The notes under the pieces: model-generated
Databases searched by the model: none
What the model was told of the DNA's origin: nothing
Seen by the model: only the letters and a program-made list of their open reading frames with translations
Translations under genes and position numbers: made by a program
Assembly (NCBI GenBank): GCA_951812345.1
Contig: OX638295.1
Coordinates: 301,001-365,000, forward strand
Direction of reading: 5' to 3'
Source: Rhodothermales bacterium
GTDB lineage: Bacteria > Bacteroidota > Rhodothermia > Rhodothermales > VXPQ01
Length of the DNA: 64,000 nt
Shown here: piece by piece, positions 53,675 to 62,841 of the stretch
Layout: every line of letters begins with the position of its first letter
How positions within the stretch are numbered: the stretch's first letter is position 1

Positions 53675-55537
53675 GTGTCCGCCCTTTTCAGCATAGCAGC
53701 GGTTTTCGTACTCGGCGTCAGCGCACAGTGGATTGCGTGGCGGTATCGCGTACCATCCATTTTGTTGTTGCTCATGTTCGGGTTCATAGCTGGGCCGGTC
53801 ACTGGCCTGCTGGATCCGGCTGCGATGCGCGCCGAATGGGTTTTTACGTTTGTGGCGCTTTCGATCGGGATCATTTTGTTCGAGGGGGGGCTGAGCCTGC
53901 GCCTCGACGAACTGCGCGAGGTGGGCGGTGCTGTTAGCCGCCTGATTACCATCGGCGTACTGATCACCTGGATACTTGCGGCGATCGCTTGCCTGTTTGT
54001 GCTGAAGCTGAGTCTGAGCATTTCCATTCTCATCGGGGCGATTCTGACCGTTACAGGCCCCACGGTCATTGTTCCGATTCTCAGGCATATCCGGCCCAAG
54101 GGACGCATAGCCGCTCTGGCGAAATGGGAGGGCATTACCATTGATCCGGTCGGTGCAATTCTTGCTGTGCTCGTGCTCGAAGCGCTCCTGCTGATCAACG
54201 AGACGGGAGCCGGCACGGTGGGCAGTGTTGCATCGCATGCGCTCAAAGGCTTGTTGCTGGAATTTTTTGTCGGCGTCGGGATAGGCATCGCCGGAGCGGG
54301 TATCCTGGTTTTTCTGCTGCGCCGCCGCATGGTGCCGGATTATCTCCAGAATCCTATGGCGCTCATGGTGGTCATTGCCGTCTTTGCTATTTCGGATGCG
54401 CTGCAGGCGGAAAGCGGTCTTGTGGCCACGACGGTCATGGGTTTCGCGGTGGCGAACCAGCGCCTTGTCGCGGTGCGGCGCATCGTGGAGTTCAAGGAAG
54501 ACCTGCGGGTGTTGCTGATCGCCGCGCTTTTCGTCATGCTGGCGGCGCAACTCGACCTTGGCGATATACAGTATCTCGGCTGGGAGGCTATCGTTTTCCT
54601 TCTCGTGCTCATGCTGTTCGTGCGCCCTGCCGCAGTCTTTTTGTCGATGCTCGGTACGCGCCTGTATGTCAAGGAAAAGGTGTTTCTTTCCTGGCTGGCG
54701 CCTCGCGGCATTGTGGCGGCTGCCGTGGCCTCTCTTTTCACGTTCCGGCTTGCCGAGATATATCCGGAGGAGTCGCAATTTATCGTACCCATCGTATTTC
54801 TTGTGATTATCGGCACGGTGGCGATCTATGGTCTTACGATCTCGCCGGTTGCACGCTGGCTGGGGCTTGCGGAACCTGATCCCCAGGGGGTGCTCTTCAT
54901 TGGAGCCCACGACTGGGGCCGCCACATTGCCAGCGCCCTGCATCAGGTCGGATTCAGCGTGCTTATAATAGATACCAATCCGGGTAACGTGGCCAGCGCC
55001 CGTGAGGCCGGCTTGCACGCGTTGCATGGCAATGTGTTGTCCGAATCCATTCTGGACGAGTTGGATCTGAGTGGGATCGGGCGGCTTATCGTGTTTACCC
55101 CCAACGATGAAGTCAATTCGCTTGCCGTGGTGCGCTTTGCACAGGTTTTCGACAGTGCGGAAATGTACCAGCTGGCTACGCGGGACAAACAGCGGGGCAA
55201 AGATGCGGATGAGACCCTGGCGCAACATCTGCGGGGGCGGCCTCTATTCGGAACGGGCACCAATCATGCATCGCTTACCGCGCAATTCGCCGCGGGCGCC
55301 GAAGTCAAGACGTTTCCTATCGAAAATGAGAGAACGTATTCGAGGCTGGAGGCGAAGTACGGCTCCCGCATGATTCCGCTTTTTGTGATGCGCGGAAAAA
55401 ACCAGTTGCAGGTGCATTCTGAAGATAATGGCCTGCCAAAACCAGATCCGGGTAATGTATTGATCGCGCTCATTGATTCACCGGTCCGGGAAACGGGTAA
55501 TGCAGCAGCGCCGTCCGGGAAGGCGCCGGCCCGGTAG
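53675..55537 (+). CDS. Cation:proton antiporter (CPA family) with RCK/TrkA-N domain
   Basis: This is an inner-membrane Na+(K+)/H+ antiporter of 620 aa. About 12 hydrophobic segments fill residues 1-400, with the FEGGLSLRLDELR motif near residue 70 and the TGPTVIVPILRHI and ITIDPVGAILAVL motifs near 128 and 152, as in CPA1 exchangers. A cytoplasmic RCK/TrkA-N Rossmann domain (FIGAHDWGRHIASAL) begins near residue 408, so transport is probably gated by a nucleotide or ligand. The start is GTG at 53675. The gene's end overlaps the longest frame of aroE. Paired direct repeats lie upstream. Confidence 0.88.
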   Translation: MSALFSIAAVFVLGVSAQWIAWRYRVPSILLLLMFGFIAGPVTGLLDPAAMRAEWVFTFVALSIGIILFEGGLSLRLDELREVGGAVSRLITIGVLITWILAAIACLFVLKLSLSISILIGAILTVTGPTVIVPILRHIRPKGRIAALAKWEGITIDPVGAILAVLVLEALLLINETGAGTVGSVASHALKGLLLEFFVGVGIGIAGAGILVFLLRRRMVPDYLQNPMALMVVIAVFAISDALQAESGLVATTVMGFAVANQRLVAVRRIVEFKEDLRVLLIAALFVMLAAQLDLGDIQYLGWEAIVFLLVLMLFVRPAAVFLSMLGTRLYVKEKVFLSWLAPRGIVAAAVASLFTFRLAEIYPEESQFIVPIVFLVIIGTVAIYGLTISPVARWLGLAEPDPQGVLFIGAHDWGRHIASALHQVGFSVLIIDTNPGNVASAREAGLHALHGNVLSESILDELDLSGIGRLIVFTPNDEVNSLAVVRFAQVFDSAEMYQLATRDKQRGKDADETLAQHLRGRPLFGTGTNHASLTAQFAAGAEVKTFPIENERTYSRLEAKYGSRMIPLFVMRGKNQLQVHSEDNGLPKPDPGNVLIALIDSPVRETGNAAAPSGKAPAR

Positions 55538-55538
55538 C

Positions 55539-56426
55539 GTGGGGCCCGACGCCATACATATCGATGCGAACACACGTCTGATCGGCCTGCTTGGCTATCC
55601 TGTGGGGCAAACGCTGTCCCCGTTTATTCATAACACGGCTTTCGCCGCTCAGGGCGTCAATTTCGCGTTCGCGGCCTTTCCCGTATCCCCCGAACGTATC
55701 GGGGACGGGGTGCGCGGGCTTGCGGCGCTGCATTTTGCGGGCGCCGGCGTCACCATTCCTCACAAGCAGGCCGTACTTCCCTATCTGGATGAATTGTCTC
55801 CATGCGCGCGTGCTGTCGGCGCTTCAAACATGATTGTGCGCCGCTCCGACGGCACGCTTTTTGGCGATAATACAGATGTGACCGGCTTTCTGGCTCCGCT
55901 TCTATCCCTGACGGATCGGCTTCAGGGCGCCGATATGGCTGTGCTGGGCGCCGGAGGCGCAGCACGAGCCGTCGCCTACGCGCTGCTTGTTACGTTTCAT
56001 CCAAAGCGTCTTACGCTCATCGCACGGACCCCTTCGAAAGCAGACATACTGGCAACCGACCTAACTGCATTCGATGAGCACAAAGCGCTTGGAGTACACA
56101 CCTTTTCGTCTGCCCGGGCTGCTGTCCGGGATGCGCGGCTTGTTGTGAACACGACACCAGTAGGTATGTATCCTGCGGTGGATGATTCTCCGTGGCGGGA
56201 CGCCAATGATTTTGGCGATGGCCATATCGTGTACGACATCGTGTACAATCCCGAGGAGACACGCTTGCTTAGCGACGCTGCAAGTCGGGGCGCCGTCACT
56301 ATCGGAGGGCTTGATATGCTCGTGGAGCAGGCTGCTGCAGCCTACGTGCAATGGACCGGACACAACATGCCTGTCGATGTGGTCAAGAACGCCTTGCGCA
56401 GACGGTCTGAGATGTTACAGCGTTAA
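55539..56426 (+). CDS. aroE: Shikimate dehydrogenase
   Basis: This is an NADPH-dependent reductase of dehydroshikimate in aromatic amino acid synthesis. The substrate site LLGYPVGQTLSPFIHN, the catalytic Lys in GVTIPHKQAV, the Asp in GDNTDVTGF and the Rossmann loop VLGAGGAARAVAYAL near residue 132 are all visible, as are NTTPVGMYP and GLDMLVEQAA at the C-terminus. GTG at 55539, one base after the antiporter stop, gives a 295-aa protein; an in-frame ATC/TTG-type start at 55473 inside the antiporter gene is less likely. It leads into menC 11 bases later. Confidence 0.92.
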   Translation: MGPDAIHIDANTRLIGLLGYPVGQTLSPFIHNTAFAAQGVNFAFAAFPVSPERIGDGVRGLAALHFAGAGVTIPHKQAVLPYLDELSPCARAVGASNMIVRRSDGTLFGDNTDVTGFLAPLLSLTDRLQGADMAVLGAGGAARAVAYALLVTFHPKRLTLIARTPSKADILATDLTAFDEHKALGVHTFSSARAAVRDARLVVNTTPVGMYPAVDDSPWRDANDFGDGHIVYDIVYNPEETRLLSDAASRGAVTIGGLDMLVEQAAAAYVQWTGHNMPVDVVKNALRRRSEMLQR

Positions 56427-56437
56427 CGGAGAGCGGC

Positions 56438-57559
56438 ATGCTGAAGCTCGATGCCATCGAGATGCGTGAGATCCGGCTACCGCTGAAGCAGCCGTTCGTG
56501 ACCGCTTCCGGCGTGCAGGATTGCCGCCGCATTTTATTGCTCGAGATAAGCGCGCGCACCGGGGAAACGGCATGGAGCGAATGTGTGGCTCAGGAGACGC
56601 CGCATTACAGCCCCGAAACGATCGATACGGCATGGTTCGCCATCCGGGAATGGTTCGTTCCGGCGCTTAAAGGCCACGATATCCATGCTCCCTCGGATAT
56701 ACTTATCCCGCTTCGTGTATTCCGCGGGCACCGGATGGCGAAAGCAGCGCTGGAAATGGCTTGCTGGAATCTTGAAGCGCAGCGGACGGATACATCGCTT
56801 GCCACGCTCCTTGGAGGTACGCAGCGCCGTGTCCCTGCCGGCATTGCGATCGGCATGCAGCCGGAGGAATCCATGCTCGTAGAACGCGTGCAGGATAGTC
56901 TCGGGCAAGGATACCGGAATGTGAAGATAAAAATCGGACCGGGCGCCGATGTGCGCTGCGTGGAAGCCATCCGATCGGGCATTGGTGCGGACGTTCCGCT
57001 TTCCGTCGATGCGAATGCGTCCTATACCCTTGCCGACATCGAACTGCTGCGTACCCTCGATACGTATGGATTAACCATGATCGAGCAACCTCTTGCGCAG
57101 GACGACCTTGTTCGCCACGCTGCCTTGCAGGCGCAGCTTTCCACGCCTGTTTGTCTCGACGAGTCCATTACCGGTCCGGATCGAGTGGAAGACATGGTCC
57201 GGCTTCGCAGCGGGCGTGTCGTCAATGTGAAGCCCGGCCGCGTGGGCGGATTGTCCGCGGCGATCTCGATTCATAATGTGTGCCGCAAGAGTCGTCTCGA
57301 CGCCTGGGTTGGCGGCATGCTCGAAACGGGCATAGGGCGTGCATATAACGTGGCCCTGGCCTCTCTTCCCGGTTTTACGCTCCCGGGCGATCTTTCCCCG
57401 AGCAGCCGCTACTGGGCGTGCGATATCGTGCAGCCGGAGTGGACCATGTCTCCCGATGGCTTTGTTGAGGCGCCTTGGGACCGCACAGGACTGGGCGTCG
57501 AGGTAGATCGCAGCCGGATTGACGATCTCACATGCCGCCTCGAACGGCTGGTGTGGTGA
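56438..57559 (+). CDS. menC: o-Succinylbenzoate synthase (MenC)
   Basis: This is an enolase-superfamily dehydratase of menaquinone synthesis, 373 aa. The catalytic set is visible: the Lys pair in NVKIKIGPG (about residue 163), Asp in SVDANASY (about 188), Glu in MIEQPLAQ (about 213), Asp in CLDESITG (about 238) and Lys in NVKPGRVGG (about 262). This spacing matches OSBS, especially the group related to N-acylamino acid racemase. No other men genes are nearby. It follows aroE in the same direction, so chorismate-pathway genes may be co-expressed. It converges with popT, ten bases apart. Confidence 0.87.
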   Translation: MLKLDAIEMREIRLPLKQPFVTASGVQDCRRILLLEISARTGETAWSECVAQETPHYSPETIDTAWFAIREWFVPALKGHDIHAPSDILIPLRVFRGHRMAKAALEMACWNLEAQRTDTSLATLLGGTQRRVPAGIAIGMQPEESMLVERVQDSLGQGYRNVKIKIGPGADVRCVEAIRSGIGADVPLSVDANASYTLADIELLRTLDTYGLTMIEQPLAQDDLVRHAALQAQLSTPVCLDESITGPDRVEDMVRLRSGRVVNVKPGRVGGLSAAISIHNVCRKSRLDAWVGGMLETGIGRAYNVALASLPGFTLPGDLSPSSRYWACDIVQPEWTMSPDGFVEAPWDRTGLGVEVDRSRIDDLTCRLERLVW

Positions 57560-57568
57560 GGTGCATGT

Positions 57569-58483
57569 TCAGGAGCCGTCCGTTTCCGGATGCCTCATGC
57601 GGTTTGCCTGTCGCGCCATGATGGCTATGAACGCAAAGCCTGCCGCTGCCAGCAGTACAACCGTCCAGAAAGGCTCACCTTCTCCGGGTATCCGGAGCGC
57701 GTGTTCAGGGGTTTGCCATGGCCAGAGTGCCCGCAGTGCGCCGATCATCAGGCCCACCAGCGCCGCCATGGTCAGGTCGGCGTATCGCTCGAGTAAGTAG
57801 TTGAGAAAGCGGGAGAACAACCCCAACCCGGTGATTGCCCCAGCGGCAAACAGGGCGATATATCCGATATTTCCGTCATTCAATGCATGCAGCGTCACTT
57901 CATACATACCCATTGCCTTGAGAAGGAATGCTCCGGAAACGCCGGGCAGGATCATCGCGCAAATGGCTGTGGCTGCGGATGCGAACACACGGATGCTCGA
58001 AGGCGCCAGGGCATCTCCTGACGCGGGGATGCCTGTAAGAAGGAACGCCGCGCCGCAGGTCGCCACGACCATACACAGCACAACCAGATTCTTGCGTTCG
58101 ATCCGTTTCCACGGCACTCCGACGGATCCTGCCACCAGGCCCAGGAATAATCCAAGGGTCTGGTGGGGCCAGGTTTCAAGCAGGATGGGAATTACTTTGG
58201 CGCCGATAAGAAGTGCACCGCCTATTCCTGCCGCAAGCGGTATGACGAGCCCCCATTCAAGGCTGGCGCCATGCCGGCGCATTTCGCCGAGCCGGCCTTT
58301 GAACAGAGAGGTCAGCATCGAAAATCCATGGCTGATAGCGGTAATCAGCCGGGGATAAATACCGACAATGAATGCGATCGTGCCGCCGCTGACGCCGGGA
58401 ACGATATCGGCGGCGCCCATCAGAAGGCCTTGCACAACGTGTGTCAGGCTTTCGCGGAGGTTATACCCGCGGCGCAGGCCCAT
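57569..58483 (-). CDS. popT: Polyprenyl-phosphate transporter PopT (DUF368)
   Basis: This is an inner-membrane protein of the DUF368 family, 304 aa with about eight hydrophobic segments. The paired signature MGAADIVPGVSGGTIAFIVG near residue 22 and ICAMILPGVSGAFLLKAMG near 180 shows the internal repeat of the family. DUF368 (PopT) and DedA (UptA) proteins were shown to return undecaprenyl phosphate to the cytoplasmic face, so it would recycle the lipid carrier used by MraY and MurG. Its start overlaps the end of the TPR gene by 23 bases, which suggests coupling. Confidence 0.9.
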   Translation of the reverse strand: MGLRRGYNLRESLTHVVQGLLMGAADIVPGVSGGTIAFIVGIYPRLITAISHGFSMLTSLFKGRLGEMRRHGASLEWGLVIPLAAGIGGALLIGAKVIPILLETWPHQTLGLFLGLVAGSVGVPWKRIERKNLVVLCMVVATCGAAFLLTGIPASGDALAPSSIRVFASAATAICAMILPGVSGAFLLKAMGMYEVTLHALNDGNIGYIALFAAGAITGLGLFSRFLNYLLERYADLTMAALVGLMIGALRALWPWQTPEHALRIPGEGEPFWTVVLLAAAGFAFIAIMARQANRMRHPETDGS

Positions 58484-59885
58484 TTCCCAATCCCGGCATG
58501 TGTCGGATTTGTGCGTCGCGCCACATATCCGGACAAGTGCGCCGCAATTCCTCTTTCATGTTCGGATCCATCCGGAAAGCCATCTTGAGCGAGTGCATGC
58601 TCTCGTCTGTCCGGCCCAGCGCAAACAATACTCTCGCCTGCAGGAAATACACGCCAGCGTCGGGATGTAATGCAAGAGCCTTTTGGTAGGCATCAAGTGC
58701 GTCTTCGGGGTGGCTTGTTTCAAAATAGGTTTCGGCCAGATCCAACCAGGCATCCCTGTTTTTGGGATGGGTGGTTACGACATGCTTGTATGTCTTCAGC
58801 GCTTCCGCAATGTTTCCTGCGTTATACAAGCAATCCGCTTTGGCGTGCCAGAACTCCCCGATGTCGGGTTTCAGCTTCAGAGCCCGGTCGAACAGTGCCA
58901 GCGCTTCCTCGTGCCGTTCGAGCGCATCGAGGCAACAACCCATTCCATACAAGGCTTCGGGGTGCGCTTCGTCTTCTCGAATGACTTGTTCGAAATATCC
59001 AAGGGCTTGCAGGTAGTCTTCCATTTCCTCGAACGCGAGCCCGAGGTTGTACCAGGTCGCTGCATCGCCACCTTCCAGCTCAATGACTTTCCGGTAGCAT
59101 TCCACTGCTTCTTCGGGACGGCCTATGTTGGCCAGCGCATTGCCCCGATTATACCACGCCGAGGCGAAATCGTCCTGTATGGCAATGGCCATATCGTAGG
59201 AGCCCACAGCGGCTTCGAAGCGGGACATCCGGCTGAGCACGATGCCCCGGTTGTACCAGGCGTCCTGCGAGTAGGGCTCAATGTCGATATGTCGTTCGTA
59301 GCAGACAATGCTTTCCGCGTCTTTTTCGAGGCAGTCGAAGCAGAACCCGAGCTCGTACCAGACCTCGGGATGCTCGGGGTTCAGTTCCGCGCAGTGCCGG
59401 AAAGATGCAATGGCATCCTGCAGGGAGTTCAGGTGTTCAAAGGTTATACCGCGATTGAAGAAGGCTTCGTCATTGATCGGATCGATCCGGATAGCTTCCC
59501 CGTACGCTTCCAGTGCTTCCCGGCTCCGGCCAAGCGCGTTGAGCGTGATTCCCCGGTTGACGTGTGTTTCGGAATCGACCGGATTCAATGCAAGCGCCTT
59601 GTCGTAGGCTTCCAGCGCTTCCTTGTGTCGTTCGAGATTGTTCAGGAGAATGCCACGTCGCATCCAGGCATCCGAGGAGTGGGACATGATGCCCAGCAAC
59701 CGGTCAATGACGCTCAGAGCATCTTCGTAGCGGCCCTGTTCGAAGTAGTAATTGGCGATATCTTCCAGCGAATCCGAATCCAGCCAGGCGGGCGCGTTCC
59801 CCTCATAGGCGGAAAGCAATGCGTTCATTCGCCCTTCGTCCGCAGGCTCGTCGAAGTCCTCGAACTCGAAATCAAACGTGCTCAT
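58461..59885 (-). CDS. TPR-repeat protein
   Basis: This is a 474-aa protein made of about twelve tetratricopeptide repeats of 34 residues (for example AWYNRGNALANIGRPEEAVECYRKVIELE), after an acidic N-terminus (MSTFDFEFEDFDEPADEG). No signal peptide or membrane segment is visible, so it is probably a cytoplasmic scaffold. The frame continues upstream antisense to tmk, but the TPR homology and acidic cap start at 59885. Partners are unknown. The overlap with popT suggests the two are made together. Cysteines are unusually frequent in the middle repeats (for example ELGFCFDCLEKD and GMGCCLDALERH). Confidence 0.88.
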   Translation of the reverse strand: MSTFDFEFEDFDEPADEGRMNALLSAYEGNAPAWLDSDSLEDIANYYFEQGRYEDALSVIDRLLGIMSHSSDAWMRRGILLNNLERHKEALEAYDKALALNPVDSETHVNRGITLNALGRSREALEAYGEAIRIDPINDEAFFNRGITFEHLNSLQDAIASFRHCAELNPEHPEVWYELGFCFDCLEKDAESIVCYERHIDIEPYSQDAWYNRGIVLSRMSRFEAAVGSYDMAIAIQDDFASAWYNRGNALANIGRPEEAVECYRKVIELEGGDAATWYNLGLAFEEMEDYLQALGYFEQVIREDEAHPEALYGMGCCLDALERHEEALALFDRALKLKPDIGEFWHAKADCLYNAGNIAEALKTYKHVVTTHPKNRDAWLDLAETYFETSHPEDALDAYQKALALHPDAGVYFLQARVLFALGRTDESMHSLKMAFRMDPNMKEELRRTCPDMWRDAQIRHMPGLGNGPAPRV

Positions 59886-60071
59886 GCCTACGCAGAAATA
59901 CTGGTTGGGGGTGTGCGTACGGGGGCAGGGTGGCGCCGGACACGAAAGAATAAAAGATGCAGCGAAAAAAAAGTTCGCCGTATTATAGCAGGGTACTATC
60001 CAATTTACAAAGAGTTCGCTTTTGTCCGGATAAAGGAATGCAGGCGGAAGCATAGGGACTGAAAACGGCTG

Positions 60072-60749
60072 ATGATTTTCGTAACGATCGAGGGCGTCGA
60101 CGGCGCCGGGAAAAGCACCCAGGCCCGCCAGCTGGTCAATCGACTGGAAGACGCGGGACGCGATGTCGAGTTTTTTCGGGAGCCCGGGGGCACACGACTT
60201 TCCGAGCGTATCCGAACCATCCTTCTCGATTCCGACTTTGCGATCGATCCCTTGCCGGAATTGTTGCTGTTTTCCGCCGCGAGGGCGCAGCTTGTGGAAG
60301 AATGCATTCGTCCGGCGCTGGCCGCTGGCAAGGTCGTGGTGTGCGACCGGTTCTACGATTCGACGACGGCGTACCAGGGGGTGGGCCGCGGGATTGCCGA
60401 CCCGGACTGGATATCCTCCCTGAATGCGCGGGTCACGGGCGGACTCCGGCCGGATCGGACCTGGTTGCTTTCCCTGCCGCCGGAAGAGGCCTTGAGGCGT
60501 CGCGCACAGCGGTTCCTGCCGCTTCTTCCCTCCGAGTCCGTTCCGCCCGAACAGGCATTGCGCACGGAACCGGATCGTATGGAGCAGTCCGGGCAGGCGT
60601 TCTACGACCGGGTAGCGCAAGCATTCGACGATCTGGCGGCGGCTGAGCCGGATCGCATCGTCCGCCTTGATGGCGCCCTGAGCGAGGACGAACTCGCCGA
60701 TGCGATTTGGCGGGACACCGAGGATTTGCTGAAAAAGGCAGGTACCTGA
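60072..60749 (+). CDS. tmk: Thymidylate kinase
   Basis: This phosphorylates dTMP to dTDP; 225 aa. The P-loop TIEGVDGAGKSTQARQL is at residues 5-21, REPGGTRLSERIR follows near 38, CDRFYDSTTAYQGVGRG near 93 and the LID-type region near 140. It fits with the DNA-precursor role of nrdJ in the same window. It has its own upstream region of about 190 bases, shared with the divergent TPR gene. Confidence 0.95.
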   Translation: MIFVTIEGVDGAGKSTQARQLVNRLEDAGRDVEFFREPGGTRLSERIRTILLDSDFAIDPLPELLLFSAARAQLVEECIRPALAAGKVVVCDRFYDSTTAYQGVGRGIADPDWISSLNARVTGGLRPDRTWLLSLPPEEALRRRAQRFLPLLPSESVPPEQALRTEPDRMEQSGQAFYDRVAQAFDDLAAAEPDRIVRLDGALSEDELADAIWRDTEDLLKKAGT

Positions 60750-60847
60750 GCAAGTCCGCGGGACGCAGCATGTCTTTTTCCGGAACCGCATCTCCCCGGT
60801 GGCGGTTGAGGAAAGGGTAGGCCGTTCGCACACGTAAGCATTGCCCT

Positions 60848-61327
60848 ATGTCCGTTCCGCCCCAGCAAATGGAAGAAGTTCGTCGTATATTCGGCGCTTT
60901 TCTCCAGAAACGCGGTCGCAGGCAAACCCCGGAGCGTTTCATCGTTCTCGAGGAAATTTACGCCACGAACGATCATGTGGACGCCGATGAACTGTACATC
61001 CGGCTGAAAGACGGCGGGCACCGGGTAAGTCGCGCGACCGTATACAACACGCTGGAACTGTTGATGGATTGCAATCTTGTGGTCCGGCACCAGTTCGGGA
61101 GAAATCAGGCGAAATATGAACGGGCCTTCAGTTATTGGCAGCACGACCATCTGATTTGCATGGATTGCAACGAGTTGTTTGAATTCTGCGATCCGCGCAT
61201 ACAGAGCATCCAGGAAATGGTCGCAGACATATATCAGTTCGATATCAAGCACCACTCGCTCAATATGTATGGGCGGTGCGCACGGGAGCATTGCCCGAAC
61301 AGAGCAGTTGTCACACAGGAGGCATGA
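60848..61327 (+). CDS. Fur-family transcriptional regulator
   Basis: This is a 159-aa winged-helix metal-dependent repressor. The N-terminal DNA-binding domain holds RRQTPERFIVLEEIYATNDHV and the recognition helix region VSRATVYNTLELL. The C-terminal dimer/metal domain has HDHLICMDCNELFEFCD, with the CxxC zinc site, and HHSLNMYGRCAREHC, with a second Cys pair. The His/Asp/Glu set fits Fur or PerR/Zur types; the metal cannot be told by eye. A small exported protein gene follows 94 bases downstream of its stop. Confidence 0.9.
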   Translation: MSVPPQQMEEVRRIFGAFLQKRGRRQTPERFIVLEEIYATNDHVDADELYIRLKDGGHRVSRATVYNTLELLMDCNLVVRHQFGRNQAKYERAFSYWQHDHLICMDCNELFEFCDPRIQSIQEMVADIYQFDIKHHSLNMYGRCAREHCPNRAVVTQEA

Positions 61328-61421
61328 ACAGGAACGTGCCGCTGCATCTTGACGTTACACCCAATTGGGGATATATTGTGTGCGATATACCCGCGAGTCC
61401 ACTTCCACCTTCTATCCTTTT

Positions 61422-61874
61422 GTGAAACGATTCGCCTTCATAGTGCTTGCGGCGGTGGCATCGGGAAGCCTTCTCGGTTTCAAGGCGGTTCCTTTGGCTA
61501 CAGAGCCGGAGGCGTACACTCAGTTAGCCCATGTCAGTGGCTTCAAGGCGCTTCGTTTCGACGTGGTGCTGGATGAAGGGGTACCCGTAGTGGAATGGGC
61601 CGCAGAGTCCGAAGACGATTTGGACCGCTATGAGGTTGAGGTGAGTGCGGAATTGGGCGCCAGGACAAGGCTGGTCGAGGTTGAGCCGCGTGGCGCACAA
61701 CACCCCTATGTTTTTCGGGATGACGATCTGTATAAGGGGGCTGAAGTGGTTCAATACACGTTGTACGCCGTCCTGGACGATGGGGCGCGACAACTTGTAG
61801 GATCAAAGCAGATCGCCTATACGCCGACAGCAGTTCGGCGTACATGGGGCAGTATCAAGGCCATGTTTCAGTGA
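61422..61874 (+). CDS. Small exported protein of unknown function, beta-sandwich-like
   Basis: This is a 150-aa protein. GTG at 61422 gives an N-terminal signal sequence (VKRFAFIVLAAVASGSLLGF); a frame open to 61365 adds 19 residues of less likely leader. The mature part has alternating beta strands (FDVVLDEGVPVVEWAAESEDDLDRYEVEV, VVQYTLYAVLDDG), resembling a single fibronectin type III-like or Ig-like domain. No catalytic motif is seen. Being next to a Fur-family gene on the same strand, it could be under metal control, but that is only inference from position. Confidence 0.6.
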   Translation: MKRFAFIVLAAVASGSLLGFKAVPLATEPEAYTQLAHVSGFKALRFDVVLDEGVPVVEWAAESEDDLDRYEVEVSAELGARTRLVEVEPRGAQHPYVFRDDDLYKGAEVVQYTLYAVLDDGARQLVGSKQIAYTPTAVRRTWGSIKAMFQ

Positions 61875-61925
61875 GACGAGGATCTCTCGCAGATACTTCG
61901 TCCGCAATCTCTTCATGCTCGGCGT

Positions 61926-62441
61926 ATGGCGCGCAGGCTCATCATGTCACCGGAGCGCGTGCAGCGTATGCTGGTGAGGCTTTCCTGCGAGATTGTCGAA
62001 CGCAACCGCGGGGCATCCAACGTGGAGTTGGTTGGCATCCGCCGGCGAGGCAGCGCCGTGGCGGCAGCGATTGCCCGTGAGATGGGAGCGCTCGAAGGCC
62101 GTACGTTTGAGGTAAGCGATCTGGATGTGTCCGCATACAGGGATGACCGGGATCCTGGCGAAGAGATCGCAGACACGTCCCGGATGTCGCGCGAGATTGC
62201 AGACCGGGATGTTGTCCTGGTGGACGATGTGCTGTTTACGGGGCGAACGGCCCGCGCCGCGCTGGATGTGCTTGTACACTACGGACGCCCGCGGAGCGTA
62301 CAGATGGTTGTGCTCGTTGACCGGGGGCACAGGGAATATCCGATTCAGCCCGATTACATAGGTCTTTTTCTCCAGACGAAGCATCGCGAGCGCGTGGATG
62401 TGGACGTGAACGAAGGATTCACGATCCATGTGGTGGAATAA
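61926..62441 (+). CDS. pyrR: PyrR-type phosphoribosyltransferase / pyrimidine regulator
   Basis: This is a 171-aa type I phosphoribosyltransferase. The PRPP loop VVLVDDVLFTGRTARAALD begins near residue 97, an early GIRRRGSAVA loop lies near 37 and VVLVDRGHREYPI near 131. The set matches PyrR, which has uracil phosphoribosyltransferase activity and can regulate pyr genes through mRNA binding in Gram-positives. In this group its RNA-binding role is unproven. It is 50 bases after the small exported protein gene. Confidence 0.9.
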   Translation: MARRLIMSPERVQRMLVRLSCEIVERNRGASNVELVGIRRRGSAVAAAIAREMGALEGRTFEVSDLDVSAYRDDRDPGEEIADTSRMSREIADRDVVLVDDVLFTGRTARAALDVLVHYGRPRSVQMVVLVDRGHREYPIQPDYIGLFLQTKHRERVDVDVNEGFTIHVVE

Positions 62442-62521
62442 ATTGCAATTCTTTTACATTTTTTCTAAGGTCTATTCTATCGGTGCGTTTTTCATCCGGT
62501 ATGCACCCAGAAATGGTTCGA

Positions 62522-62539
62522 AAAAACTGGACAGTTTTT
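62522..62539. repeat. Palindrome AAAAACTG-GA-CAGTTTTT at the end of the IS3 remnant
   Basis: This eight-base dyad with a two-base spacer lies 30-50 bases beyond the stop of the transposase fragment. It may be part of the insertion sequence's terminal repeat, since IS3-type ends often carry TGTCC-rich A/T blocks, or a terminator of pyrR with T-runs on both sides. Confidence 0.4.
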
Positions 62540-62570
62540 CCAGCGTTTTTAAGTGTAGCACTGCATCGGG

Positions 62571-62838
62571 TTATGCCGCCTTGGGCAGCGGTTTTCGTTT
62601 GTAGAATACATCGTCAGGGGTTCTATTGTCAAGCCCTTGGTGCGGGCGTTCCTCGTTGAAGTAGCGCAGGTAGTCGGCGATTCCTTTCCTGGCCTCGGCC
62701 ACCGTCTCGTACGCATGCCGGTAGACTTCTTCCTGCTTGAGGCTGCGCCAGAGGCGCTCCACATACACGTTGTCCAGCCAGCGGCCTTTGCCGTCCATAG
62801 AGATACGTACGCCGTGCGCCTTTAGCGCATACCGGCAT
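62571..62838 (-). pseudogene. Remnant of IS3-family transposase (OrfB C-terminus)
   Basis: The last 88 codons of an IS3-type OrfB integrase-like transposase are present with a good stop. Recognisable blocks are HGVRISMDGKGRWLDNVYVE, ERLWRSLKQEEVY (catalytic Glu of the DDE set) and YFNEERPHQGLDNRTPDDV. The frame upstream of about 62838 has no transposase homology, so the 5' two-thirds, with both catalytic Asp residues, is lost. The missing end is fused to a TonB-receptor fragment on the other strand. Confidence 0.9.
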
Positions 62839-62841
62839 TTA

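Noticed and set aside
53561..55228. 555-codon minus-strand frame opposite the antiporter
   Set aside because: Composition (His/Asn/Gln/Arg-rich) is that of an antisense frame; the plus-strand antiporter is clear.
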